Assembly: GCA_900471525.1 (NCBI GenBank) | Contig: UCEZ01000004.1 | Span: forward strand, 62,001 to 126,000 | From: Hyphomicrobiales bacterium | GTDB taxonomy: Bacteria > Pseudomonadota > Alphaproteobacteria > Rhizobiales > Rhizobiaceae | DNA length: 64,000 bases | Direction of reading: 5' to 3' | In this document: positions 17,645 to 25,806 of the stretch, in pieces | Layout: the number at the start of each line of letters is the position of its first letter | Position numbering within the stretch: the first letter of the stretch is position 1 | Notes under the pieces: model-generated | What the model was told of the DNA's origin: nothing | Databases searched by the model: none | Seen by the model: only the letters and a program-made list of their open reading frames with translations | Made by a program: the position numbers and the translations under genes

Positions 17645-18738
17645 CTGCTCTTCGTTCCCTGAAAACCATTGATGATCTGGAGAACGTCGGTCTGGTTTCC
17701 GCCGACCGGCGCGCCGGGCTGGTTGACGTCGCCGCCCGTTATGCAGTTGCCGTCACGCCGGCGATATCCGCCCTGATCGATCCTAGCGATCCCAACGATC
17801 CGATTGCCCGGCAGTTCATTCCAGACGTGGCGGAGCTTGTTCGTCTGCCGGAAGAACGCGAAGACCCGATCGGTGACGGTGCCCACAGTCCCGTCGAAGG
17901 CATCGTCCATCGTTATCCGGATCGCGTGCTGTTGAAGGCCGTGCATGTCTGCCCGGTCTATTGCCGCTTCTGCTTCCGCCGCGAAATGGTCGGTCCGCAG
18001 GGGCTTGGTACGCTTGCATCGCAGGCAATGGACAATGCCTTTGCCTATATCGCCGATCATCCGGAAATATGGGAGGTGATCCTCACCGGTGGCGATCCGC
18101 TCGTCTTGTCGCCGCGCCGGCTGGCTTCGATCATGGAGCGGCTTTCCGCGATTGATCACGTGAAGATCGTTCGTTTTCACACCCGTGTGCCGGTCGTCGA
18201 GCCGGACCGGGTGGACAGGGCCCTGATCGCGGCGCTGAAAGCCAGCGGCAAGACCACCTATCTGGCACTGCATGCCAACCATCCGCGCGAACTGACGGCC
18301 GATGCCCGCGCGGCTTGCGCCCGGCTGGTCGACAGCGGGATCGTCATGGTCAGCCAGTCGGTGCTTCTGAAGGGCGTCAACGATGATGCCGATACGCTGG
18401 CGGCGCTGATGCGGGCCTTCGTCGAAAACCGTATCAAGCCCTACTACCTGCACCATCCCGATCTGGCGCCCGGCACCAGTCATTTCCGCCTGACGATCGA
18501 GGAAGGGCAGGCTCTGGTCGCATCCCTGCGCGGCCGCGTCTCCGGTCTTTGCCAGCCCGCCTATATCCTCGATATACCGGGTGGACACGGCAAGACGGTG
18601 ATCAGTGCCTCGACCATCGAAGACAGGGGGGGCGGTTGTTATACGGTCTCGGATTTTCATGGCGAAACCCACGCCTATCCGCCAGCAGCCGGCAAGAGTG
18701 ATCCCTCTAAAGATGAATTTTCCCGAACAGGGCGCTGA
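17641..18738 (+). CDS. epmB: EF-P beta-lysylation protein, lysine 2,3-aminomutase-like
   Basis: EpmB is a radical-SAM, PLP-dependent enzyme that converts (S)-alpha-lysine to (R)-beta-lysine for EpmA. The start is GTG, overlapping the epmA stop by 4 bases. The radical-SAM cluster motif CPVYCRFC (CxxxCxxC) is near residue 104, and the aminomutase HANHPREL and DIPGGHGKT segments follow. The 365-residue length is slightly long; the last ~25 residues look non-conserved and run over the end of the convergent LuxR-type gene by 32 bp. Confidence 0.95.
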   Translation: MTALRSLKTIDDLENVGLVSADRRAGLVDVAARYAVAVTPAISALIDPSDPNDPIARQFIPDVAELVRLPEEREDPIGDGAHSPVEGIVHRYPDRVLLKAVHVCPVYCRFCFRREMVGPQGLGTLASQAMDNAFAYIADHPEIWEVILTGGDPLVLSPRRLASIMERLSAIDHVKIVRFHTRVPVVEPDRVDRALIAALKASGKTTYLALHANHPRELTADARAACARLVDSGIVMVSQSVLLKGVNDDADTLAALMRAFVENRIKPYYLHHPDLAPGTSHFRLTIEEGQALVASLRGRVSGLCQPAYILDIPGGHGKTVISASTIEDRGGGCYTVSDFHGETHAYPPAAGKSDPSKDEFSRTGR

Positions 18739-19804
18739 GTTCGGATTGTCTGCCAGTTCCGGTCTTCTGGAAGATCGACCGGATATGGCTTCTGACTGTC
18801 TCGTAGCCGGCTCCGTGCTGGCTGGCGATATCGACGGCACTCAACCCGCTGGCGACGAGAAGCGATATTTTGGCTTCGGCCGGCGTGAGGTCGAACAGGG
18901 CCATCAATGTTTCCGGTTTCAACCGCATGTCCTCGTCCGGATCCTCGATCAGGGCCACTGCGCACGAATGCAAGAAGACGTCGGCGAGATGCGTGCCGAA
19001 CCGTTCGAAGCGGACGACGAGCGGCCGCCTGCCGGGGCGTGACAGGCGGACGGGAGACAGCGCGTCGGTGGATTGTCCGGGCGTCTGTATCGCGATTTTC
19101 AGTTCGCGGTTGAAACGGGCGGTGTCATTCGCCGAGCTGCCCCGCACTTCCCCTCTCGATATTCGCAAATCACCCGTAAACAGCCCATCGGCCTTCGGAT
19201 TCGTCAGTGTTACAAGGCCTTTTCGGTTGAAGAAGATGCAGCCGATGTTCGAGGTCTCGAAGGCGGCAGCCATGCCCATGATCTTGCTCGCGTCGATATG
19301 GCGGGCGAGCTGCATGGCAGTCAGCAGCCGTGTCCGGATGGCATGGAAATGCGGCACGTCGTCCGGCGGCGGGGAATCTTCCGACAAGCCGTTTTGCAGG
19401 ACGAAATACAGCTCTTCCTTGGCCGAAGAGATATTCATGAGGACGGAATCGCCAACCCCATATTTTCGCATGAATTTATAATATTCGTGGCGATCGAACT
19501 GCTCCCTGGAGACATAGCTCTTCTCAAGCACCACGCCTTCGCGGTGGAGCGGCGGCAAAAGCTGCGCGCGGAAATCCCTCATGTACCATTCTTCGCGAAT
19601 GTAGCCTTCCAGAAGACCGTCGAGGTTTTCAGTGCTGAGCGCTGCACCAAAGGCGCCGCGTCCGGCCGGCTCCATGATGTTGGCACCCAAAGCCCCGCTC
19701 GCCCTGCTGATGGCTTCGATCGTCGGCAGCCATAGGGATGGTTCAAAAATTGCTGCCTGGACTTGATCCAGTGCCTGAGTGAGTAATTCGGCGTTCACAC
19801 GCAT
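18707..19804 (-). CDS. LuxR-type helix-turn-helix transcriptional regulator
   Basis: This 365-residue protein ends in a LuxR/GerE DNA-binding domain (about residues 300-360: LTPAEAKISLLVASGLSAVDIA...YETVRSHIRSIFQKTG). The N-terminal ~170 residues have no obvious receiver Asp or autoinducer motif and may be a GAF/PAS-like sensor. Such long-N-terminus LuxR proteins are common in rhizobia with unknown signals. Its 3' end overlaps epmB by 32 bp on the opposite strand. The ATG is at 19804. Confidence 0.88.
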   Translation of the reverse strand: MRVNAELLTQALDQVQAAIFEPSLWLPTIEAISRASGALGANIMEPAGRGAFGAALSTENLDGLLEGYIREEWYMRDFRAQLLPPLHREGVVLEKSYVSREQFDRHEYYKFMRKYGVGDSVLMNISSAKEELYFVLQNGLSEDSPPPDDVPHFHAIRTRLLTAMQLARHIDASKIMGMAAAFETSNIGCIFFNRKGLVTLTNPKADGLFTGDLRISRGEVRGSSANDTARFNRELKIAIQTPGQSTDALSPVRLSRPGRRPLVVRFERFGTHLADVFLHSCAVALIEDPDEDMRLKPETLMALFDLTPAEAKISLLVASGLSAVDIASQHGAGYETVRSHIRSIFQKTGTGRQSELSALFGKIHL

Positions 19805-19937
19805 TCGTGTCGCTCACGTTCGCAAAACCGATTTTAGGTTTGGATCGCTCCCCACGTCAATCGTGTGCGAACGGACTTCGCTCGCAAACAAGCTCCATTC
19901 TTGGTTCGATACGTCACCATGACCGATTTCCGCGCAC

Positions 19938-20020
19938 AAAAAAGCCGGTCACCCCGTGAACTGACCCCCGAAAGTTGGACACCAACTTCGGGGATCAGTT
20001 TACGCAGTGACCGGCTTTTT
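19938..20020. terminator. Long bidirectional hairpin after the OmpA-like gene
   Basis: The outer arms AAAAAGCCGGTCAC and GTGACCGGCTTTTT flank an inner palindrome. The inner part has AACTGA/TCAGTT, CCCCGAA/TTCGGGG and GTTGG/CCAAC closing on a 3-base centre. T-runs lie on both strands, so it can terminate the OmpA-like gene. The inner 45 bases resemble two facing IS3-type transposon ends (CTGACCCCCGAAAGTTGG); see findings. Confidence 0.75.
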
Positions 20021-20037
20021 GAAGCGTGTGTTTTCGA

Positions 20038-20703
20038 TCAGCTTTCCTTGATCGGCGCGATCGAGATCTCGACGCGGCGATTTTGCGCGCGTCCTGCCGG
20101 GCTGGCGTTCGATGCGATCGGCCGGTCCGGGCCATAGCCGACAGCCGACATGCGGCGCTGGTCGACGCCGCGCGAACCGAGGTAGTTGGCAACCGATATG
20201 GCGCGTCGTTCCGAAAGACCCTGGTTGTGGCTGGCGCTACCGGTCGAATCCGTGTGGCCATCCACGTCGATCAGCGTCTTGTTGAACTTGCGCAGGACGA
20301 TCGCGACCGAGTCGAGCGTCGGATAGGCGCTGGGGTTCATCTGGTCCTGGTCGGTGCCGAACGTGATGTTCTCCGGCATGTTGAGAACGATACGGTCGCC
20401 GACGCGGGTGACCGAAACGCCTGTGTTCTGCAATTGCGCGCGCAGCTCGGATTCCTGGCTGTCCATATAGTTGCCGATCAGGCCGCCACCGAGCGCGCCG
20501 ATGCCGGCACCGACCAGGGCCGCATCACGCCGGCCGGCCGCACTGCCACCAACCAGAAGACCGGTTGCGGCACCAAGCCCCGCGCCGATCAGCGCGCCGC
20601 CGGCCGTATTCGACATCTTCTGCTGGCCCGTATAGGGGTCCGTGGTGGTGCAGCCGGAGAGATAAACGGCGGCGATGGCCAGTACGGCGAATTTCTTGAT
20701 CAT
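20038..20703 (-). CDS. OmpA-family lipoprotein (YiaD-like)
   Basis: This 221-residue outer-membrane lipoprotein has a signal peptide ending in the lipobox YLSGC (Cys18). A glycine-zipper segment follows (GGALIGAGLGAATGLLVGG, residues about 36-80). The C-terminal OmpA/MotB peptidoglycan-binding domain (about 105-218) has the typical IDVDGHTDSTGS and LSERRAISVANYL motifs and ends with GRAQNRRVEI. It likely tethers the outer membrane to peptidoglycan. The ATG at 20703 is chosen because it starts the signal peptide. Confidence 0.94.
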   Translation of the reverse strand: MIKKFAVLAIAAVYLSGCTTTDPYTGQQKMSNTAGGALIGAGLGAATGLLVGGSAAGRRDAALVGAGIGALGGGLIGNYMDSQESELRAQLQNTGVSVTRVGDRIVLNMPENITFGTDQDQMNPSAYPTLDSVAIVLRKFNKTLIDVDGHTDSTGSASHNQGLSERRAISVANYLGSRGVDQRRMSAVGYGPDRPIASNASPAGRAQNRRVEISIAPIKES

Positions 20704-20868
20704 GGAATCAATGGTCCTCAATGGTGCTCACTCTGCTTCATACTACCGATTGCGGCAGGAAGATGAAGAGGACGGGTCCATTAAAGGATAGAACGGTCAA
20801 ATCGTGTCGAGACTGTTCACGATAGACGCGGGAACGCATGTAAAACACGGTTCCCGCGCTTCTGTCCG

Positions 20869-21246
20869 CTATTCGGTCAGGTCGATCTCTTCCGTGTTGC
20901 CGCCTGTGCAAGTGTAGCAGCAATCGGTGCAGGTCTCGGCATTGTCCGGGCCGGTACCCCAGTAAGTCGCCTTGTCGCCTGAAATCCAGGCGCCGTAGCA
21001 GATCTTCTCGCCGTCGTCGCAGGACAGCGGGATCTGCTTGGTTTCGCCGTCGTCCAGCAGATAGACCTGATTGTTGCCCGGCCAGACATAGTCGCGGTCC
21101 TGGCTGTAAAGCTCGACTTCGACGGCGTTCGGATGGCTGTTCTTCATCTGGAAGGTCACGTCGGCGGCCGAGGCAGCGGATACGCTGCCAAAAGCCAGCA
21201 AGACGGACAGCGCGGCCAGGCCCGCGCGTTGACGAATGATTTTCAT
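20869..21246 (-). CDS. Secreted Cys-rich protein, unknown function
   Basis: This 125-residue protein has a clean Sec signal peptide (MKIIRQRAG...SAASAA, cut near residue 28). The mature part has six Cys, four of them in CTDCCYTC (CxxCCxxC) near the C-terminus, suggesting disulfides or metal binding in the periplasm. The beta-rich stretch VTFQMKNSHPNAVEVELYS resembles small extracellular domains. I know no named function. It is a single gene leftward, with 120 bp to the OmpA-like gene. Confidence 0.8.
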   Translation of the reverse strand: MKIIRQRAGLAALSVLLAFGSVSAASAADVTFQMKNSHPNAVEVELYSQDRDYVWPGNNQVYLLDDGETKQIPLSCDDGEKICYGAWISGDKATYWGTGPDNAETCTDCCYTCTGGNTEEIDLTE

Positions 21247-21405
21247 GGGTTCCCCTTAAGAATATCGGCCTTGCGGCCGAATATCAGCTAACACGAACAT
21301 TAGCGACACGGAACGGGTCCGCCAGGCAAAATCCGCTATTTTTTCCGTGCGATATGGCCATTTTTGGTGACAAGGATAGGTGGAATTATCCCTGCGCCTC
21401 GCACC

Positions 21406-21936
21406 TCAAACGACAGCAAGCGCCTTATAGAAAAAAGTTGAGCCGCAATAGCTGCCATCGGGCATCAGGGCATATTGCGGAATGACCCCGACGCGCTGCC
21501 AGCCGAATTTCTCGTAGATGGCTTCTGCCGGGCTTCCGGTTGCCGTGTCGAGTACGAGAATGTGCCGCCCGTGTTTCGCCGCTGCGCTTTCGGCTGCTTC
21601 CATCAACAGTCTTGAAAGCCCGAGGCCGCGCGCCTTGCGGTGGACGAGCAGCTTCTTCAGATCGGCGCGGTGCGGCTGGTTCGGCATCATGCCGATGCCG
21701 AGCTGCACTGTGCCGAGAATTTCACCGTCTTTCTCCGCCACGATCAACACCGTGTTTCCGTCGGTCACGGCATGCACGACGCCCTGCCAATAAGGCATCG
21801 CATCATCTGGCGTATGCGGCGACATGAAGCCGACGGAGGCGCCGCCCTCGACGCAGTCGGACAGGATTTCGGCGAGCGCCGGAACTGCGGTCGCGGTTTC
21901 GGAAGGGGTGAGCATGCGGATCGTGACCTGGGACAT
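21406..21936 (-). CDS. GNAT-family N-acetyltransferase
   Basis: This 176-residue cytoplasmic acetyltransferase shows the GNAT core: beta4 ILGTVQLGIG, then the acetyl-CoA loop HRKARGLGLSRLLME (R/Q-x-x-G-x-G/A, about residues 103-117), then LVLDTATGSPAEAIYEKFGW. The ATG at 21936 is 4 bases after the stop of the XRE-cupin regulator, so the two genes form an operon and the regulator probably controls it. The substrate is unknown. Confidence 0.93.
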   Translation of the reverse strand: MSQVTIRMLTPSETATAVPALAEILSDCVEGGASVGFMSPHTPDDAMPYWQGVVHAVTDGNTVLIVAEKDGEILGTVQLGIGMMPNQPHRADLKKLLVHRKARGLGLSRLLMEAAESAAAKHGRHILVLDTATGSPAEAIYEKFGWQRVGVIPQYALMPDGSYCGSTFFYKALAVV

Positions 21937-21940
21937 CCGG

Positions 21941-22516
21941 CTATACTTTGCTGCGGTTGAGAATGATGGCGTAGCGGGCAGGCTTTCCGTGCGGATTGTG
22001 AAAGATGTGAGCCTCGGCAAGCCGCATGAACAGGCAGTCGCCTGCCTCGAGCACATGCGTTTCCGCGCCGGCAGTCATCGTGAGTTTTCCCTCGAACAGC
22101 CAGAGGTGCTGGGTGAGGCCTGCGTCGAACTGCTGCTGTTCGAACACGACACGGGCGCCGGCCGGAAACTCGACTTCGACGATATCGACGGGCGATGCGC
22201 TACCAGCCGGCGAGACCGAACGGCGCAGATAACCCGTTTCCGGGTCGTGCCAGATGCGCTGGTCGGCGCAGCGTGCGAGCGGGCTTTCAACATTCTCCTC
22301 CGTCGCAAAGAAGCGCGACAGCGTGGTGCCAAGGGCGCTGCAAAGCCGGGCGAGAAGCTGGGCGGTGGGACTTGCCTCGCCGCGCTCGATGCGTGAAATC
22401 ATTGCCCGGCTGACACCGGCACGGCTGGCAAGGTCGTCGAGCGTCATGGCCTGCGCCAGCCGCAGGGATTTCATGCGCTCGGCGATATCGGTTTCGAAGG
22501 TGTTGGAATTTTCCAT
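21941..22516 (-). CDS. XRE-family regulator with cupin domain
   Basis: This 191-residue repressor-type protein has an XRE helix-turn-helix (about residues 10-68: LDDLASRAGVSRAMISRIERGEASP) and a C-terminal cupin_2 ligand domain (about 110-185). Such HTH-cupin proteins (PuuR/SutR-like) usually regulate adjacent transport or amine catabolism genes. It is cotranscribed with a GNAT gene and divergent from an MFS transporter. Its own start codon lies inside a perfect 11-bp inverted repeat (22513-22545), which suggests autoregulation. Confidence 0.93.
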   Translation of the reverse strand: MENSNTFETDIAERMKSLRLAQAMTLDDLASRAGVSRAMISRIERGEASPTAQLLARLCSALGTTLSRFFATEENVESPLARCADQRIWHDPETGYLRRSVSPAGSASPVDIVEVEFPAGARVVFEQQQFDAGLTQHLWLFEGKLTMTAGAETHVLEAGDCLFMRLAEAHIFHNPHGKPARYAIILNRSKV

Positions 22517-22545
22517 TATAAGAGAATTAATGGTTCTTATAATGG
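22513..22545. promoter_or_regulatory. Palindromic operator with divergent -10 boxes
   Basis: CCATTATAAGA and TCTTATAATGG form a perfect 11-bp inverted repeat with an 11-base centre. Each arm contains a TATAAT element, one per strand. The left arm covers the start codon of the XRE-cupin gene. It is the likely operator of that regulator. Confidence 0.65.
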
Positions 22546-22734
22546 AGTCAATGATAAAGGTCGCTCTTATTCGAATAAACGCGTTGCATGCCGCTGTGGC
22601 GACAACGAAGCATGGGGGAGCCGGCTATGGTGTCAGTCGCGCATGCTGTTGAAGAAACCGTCATGCGATCAATACGTTAGAGGATGCTTGGGCAGATGCC
22701 GCCCGATGGCGGCTTGGCCGAGCTTGGAGGGCAG

Positions 22735-24009
22735 ATGGCGGCAATAGAAGAAATCCGGAGCGAACAGCCACAGGCCTCCGTGCTGTCGATTGCCAGTATC
22801 GTTCTGTCCATGGCCTGTGTCGGCATCGGCAACGGCATGATGTTCGCCTATGTGCCGTTTCTGCTGGCGAAGGGCGACAGTGCGCCCTGGGTCGCCGGTG
22901 CCGCGGTCACCGCGCTTGCCTTCGGTGGCCTTGCCGGCTGCGTCGTCGCCGGCCCGATGATCCGCCGCGTCGGTCACGCGCGTGCTTTTTCATGCTCCAT
23001 GGCGCTGGTGCTGCTCTCCGCCTTCCTGATCGCGCTCGGGTTCAATCCGCTGCTCTGGGTGTTTGCGCGCGGGCTTTATGGCGCGGCCGGCAATATCAAT
23101 TTCATCATCTCGCTGAGCTGGCTCAACCATGCCAGCGCCAACAGTTGGCGCGGCAGGGCGATGTCGGTGTTCTACATGACCTATGTCATCGCCATCGGTG
23201 TGGGCGCCTGGTTGTTCGGGCAAATCCCGGCCGAAGGCAATCTGGCGCCGCTGCTCACCATCTTCTTCACCACTATGGCGATCCTGCCGATCGGCCTGAC
23301 ACGCCTTGCCAATCCGCCGCCCCCGGCAAAAGTCAGTGTCGACGTGCCGATGGTCTGGCGCAATTCGCCGGTCGCCTTCGTTGGCGTGCTGGCCGCCGGT
23401 GGCCTGTCGATGGCCGTGCAGGGGTTCACTCCGATCTACGCAGCGGCCAATCAGGTGACCCAGGGCGATGTCGCGTTGTTGATGCTGGTTATGCAGTTCG
23501 GCCTCATCTTTATCCAGTATCCGATGGGCGTGCTGTCCGACCGGATCGACCGGCGCATCGTGCTGATTCTCGTCTGCGCGCTGATCTCGGTTGCAGCCCT
23601 GGTGTCGCTCACCGTCTCCTTTGCCAATCTCATCCTTCTGATGCTGGTCTTTGCGGTCTTCGCCGGGGCGGTCGAGACCGTCTATTCGATCGCCAATGCA
23701 CATGCCAACGACCGTACCGCGCCTGCCGATTTCGTGCCGCTTGCCTCGACGCTTCTGATGTGCTGGTCGATCGCGGCCACGGTCATTCCGCTGGCGATCA
23801 CGCTGCTCACGCCCGTCTTCGGCCCGAAGACCTTCATCTACGCCGCCATGGGGACCGCGATCGCCTATGCCGCCTTCGTTTCCGTGCGGCTGAAATTCCG
23901 GGAGCCGGTGCCACCGCATCTGCGGGAGAATTTCGAGATGGTGAGCGCACAGATGCCGAATGCCGGGGCACTGGTCGAAGGTGGGAAGACCGGCAGCAGC
24001 AGTCCGTGA
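22735..24009 (+). CDS. MFS transporter (YcaD/UMF-like)
   Basis: This inner-membrane 12-TM transporter has 424 residues. The ATG at 22735 is preferred over an earlier in-frame ATG (22684) because a GGAGG site lies 7 bases before it. Helices alternate with short loops; motif A-like sequence GPMIRRVGHARA follows TM2 and GVLSDRIDRR follows TM8. It resembles the YcaD-type MFS subgroup. The substrate is unknown. Divergence from the XRE-cupin regulator suggests it may be one of its targets. Confidence 0.9.
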   Translation: MAAIEEIRSEQPQASVLSIASIVLSMACVGIGNGMMFAYVPFLLAKGDSAPWVAGAAVTALAFGGLAGCVVAGPMIRRVGHARAFSCSMALVLLSAFLIALGFNPLLWVFARGLYGAAGNINFIISLSWLNHASANSWRGRAMSVFYMTYVIAIGVGAWLFGQIPAEGNLAPLLTIFFTTMAILPIGLTRLANPPPPAKVSVDVPMVWRNSPVAFVGVLAAGGLSMAVQGFTPIYAAANQVTQGDVALLMLVMQFGLIFIQYPMGVLSDRIDRRIVLILVCALISVAALVSLTVSFANLILLMLVFAVFAGAVETVYSIANAHANDRTAPADFVPLASTLLMCWSIAATVIPLAITLLTPVFGPKTFIYAAMGTAIAYAAFVSVRLKFREPVPPHLRENFEMVSAQMPNAGALVEGGKTGSSSP

Positions 24010-24168
24010 AGCTATCTGTCTTGCAGAGACCTCACATGAAGGGCTTCTGCAAACTGCCACGGGCGCGGGACGTGAAGACTTCGTTGATGCTGTTTGCATG
24101 TTCCGGCTATCCATATCCGCCGAAAATCACCTATTCATTCCGCCAGGAATAGGAAGCGGGATCGCATC

Positions 24169-25683
24169 ATGCTCAAGTTCAAGACGTCTACCGGTGTCGT
24201 CAATGTCGACAACTGGGGTTACCAGTTGCAGGGGCTTAACGGCGATCCGCAAAACGTCAACCTGCTCATCTCCGCCACGCATGACCTGCTCGTCATCGAT
24301 TCCTCGGGTGACGGCGCCAACAGCGGGCGGTTCACCGCCGACGAAGTGACCCGCATGAAGGACGGCATGGGCGGGCGCTCCGTGGTTGTCTCCTATATCT
24401 CCATCGGCGAGGCGTCCGATTTCCGCGACTACTGGGACAAGGACTGGACCACCACCGGCAAGGCCACGGGCAAACTGACCGACGAGGCGCCGGACTGGCT
24501 CGGGCCTGTCAATCCCGACTGGCCGGAATCGCGCAAGGTGCGCTATTGGGATCCGGACTGGCAGAACACCATGTTCAACGACAGGAAGACCGGCGATCTC
24601 GACGCCATCGTCAAGGCCGGGTTCGATGCGGCCTATCTCGACATCATCGACGCCTATTATTTCTGGGGTGCCGAAGTCGCAAAGGCTGATCGCCAGGCCG
24701 GCGATCCCGTCAACCAGAAACAGGCCGCGCAGCGCATGGTCGATTTCGTGGTCGCCCTAACGGAACATGCCCGCGAAACCAATCCGGATTTTTTCGTCAT
24801 CCCCCAGAACGGCGCCTGGATCCTCGATGACCTGGGCAGTGACACCGCGCGCAAGCAGGCCTATCTCGATGTCATCGGCGGTATTGCGGTCGAAGACCTC
24901 TATTATCGCGGCGACAAAGACGAGAACAATCCGCTGAAGCCGGACGAAGAGACGATCGCAATCCTGAAGCGAGACTTCCTGGACAAGGGCATACCGGTCT
25001 TCGTGGTGGATTACATCAATGGCAGCGCGCGCATCGACGCGTTCAACAAAATGGTCCTGGCCGACGGGTTCATTCCGTTTGCAGCACCCGAGCGCGATCT
25101 CGACAGGCTGATCGGCACCTATGACGGCGACCCCGCCTATATCCGGCCCACCGCGCAGGCGGATACCCTGCGTGGCTCGAAGCTCGCCGACAAGATCGAT
25201 GGTCTGGGCGGTAACGATAAGATTGCCGGGCGCGACGGCAACGACGCGCTGTCGGGTGGCGACGGAAACGACACGTTGTCGGGCGGTCTTGGCAATGACA
25301 AGATTTCGGGCGGAGCCGGGAATGACAAGCTCCATGGCGGCGCTGGAAAAGATACCCTCACCGGCGGCAGCGGCAAGGATCAGTTCGTCTTCGACACCAA
25401 GCTCGCCAGCGGCAATGTCGATACGGTAGCCGATTTCAGCGTTGCCGATGACCGGCTTCTCTTGGACCACGACATCTTTTCGAAGCTGCCGGTTGGTGCG
25501 CTGAAGGCCTCGGCGTTCATCATCGGCACCAAGGCGGTGGATGCCGGCGACCGCGTTATTTACGATAGCAAGGCCGGCAAACTCTTCTACGACGCCGACG
25601 GAACGGGCAAGGCCGCGGCGGTCCAGATTGCGCAGCTCGACAGCCAGCTCAAACTGACCGCAGACGATTTCCTGATCATCTGA
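24169..25683 (+). CDS. Secreted GH114-like glycosidase fused to RTX repeats
   Basis: This 504-residue protein joins a GH114/TM1410-like barrel (about residues 15-320) to RTX calcium-binding nonapeptides (about 345-407). The barrel shows VVSYISIGEASDFRDYW, VRYWDPDWQ, GFDAAYLDIIDAYYFW and a later VEDLYY, with the acidic residues expected at the GH114 active site (endo-alpha-1,4-polygalactosaminidase). About seven GGxGxDxLx repeats follow, then a hydrophobic C-terminal tail as in type I secretion substrates. There is no Sec signal peptide. Export by an ABC-type T1SS is inferred; no such system is in the window. The ATG at 24169 is chosen by homology of the first strand. Confidence 0.9.
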   Translation: MLKFKTSTGVVNVDNWGYQLQGLNGDPQNVNLLISATHDLLVIDSSGDGANSGRFTADEVTRMKDGMGGRSVVVSYISIGEASDFRDYWDKDWTTTGKATGKLTDEAPDWLGPVNPDWPESRKVRYWDPDWQNTMFNDRKTGDLDAIVKAGFDAAYLDIIDAYYFWGAEVAKADRQAGDPVNQKQAAQRMVDFVVALTEHARETNPDFFVIPQNGAWILDDLGSDTARKQAYLDVIGGIAVEDLYYRGDKDENNPLKPDEETIAILKRDFLDKGIPVFVVDYINGSARIDAFNKMVLADGFIPFAAPERDLDRLIGTYDGDPAYIRPTAQADTLRGSKLADKIDGLGGNDKIAGRDGNDALSGGDGNDTLSGGLGNDKISGGAGNDKLHGGAGKDTLTGGSGKDQFVFDTKLASGNVDTVADFSVADDRLLLDHDIFSKLPVGALKASAFIIGTKAVDAGDRVIYDSKAGKLFYDADGTGKAAAVQIAQLDSQLKLTADDFLII

Positions 25684-25806
25684 AACCCGGCCAACGGTGC
25701 CTGCGCGTCTCGGCTTTTTAAGGCAAAAGCCGGGCTCCATTGCATTTGGCCAAGGGCGATCGGTAAAATTCTTTGCAGTTTGGGAGGTTCCATTGTATGC
25801 GGGCGC

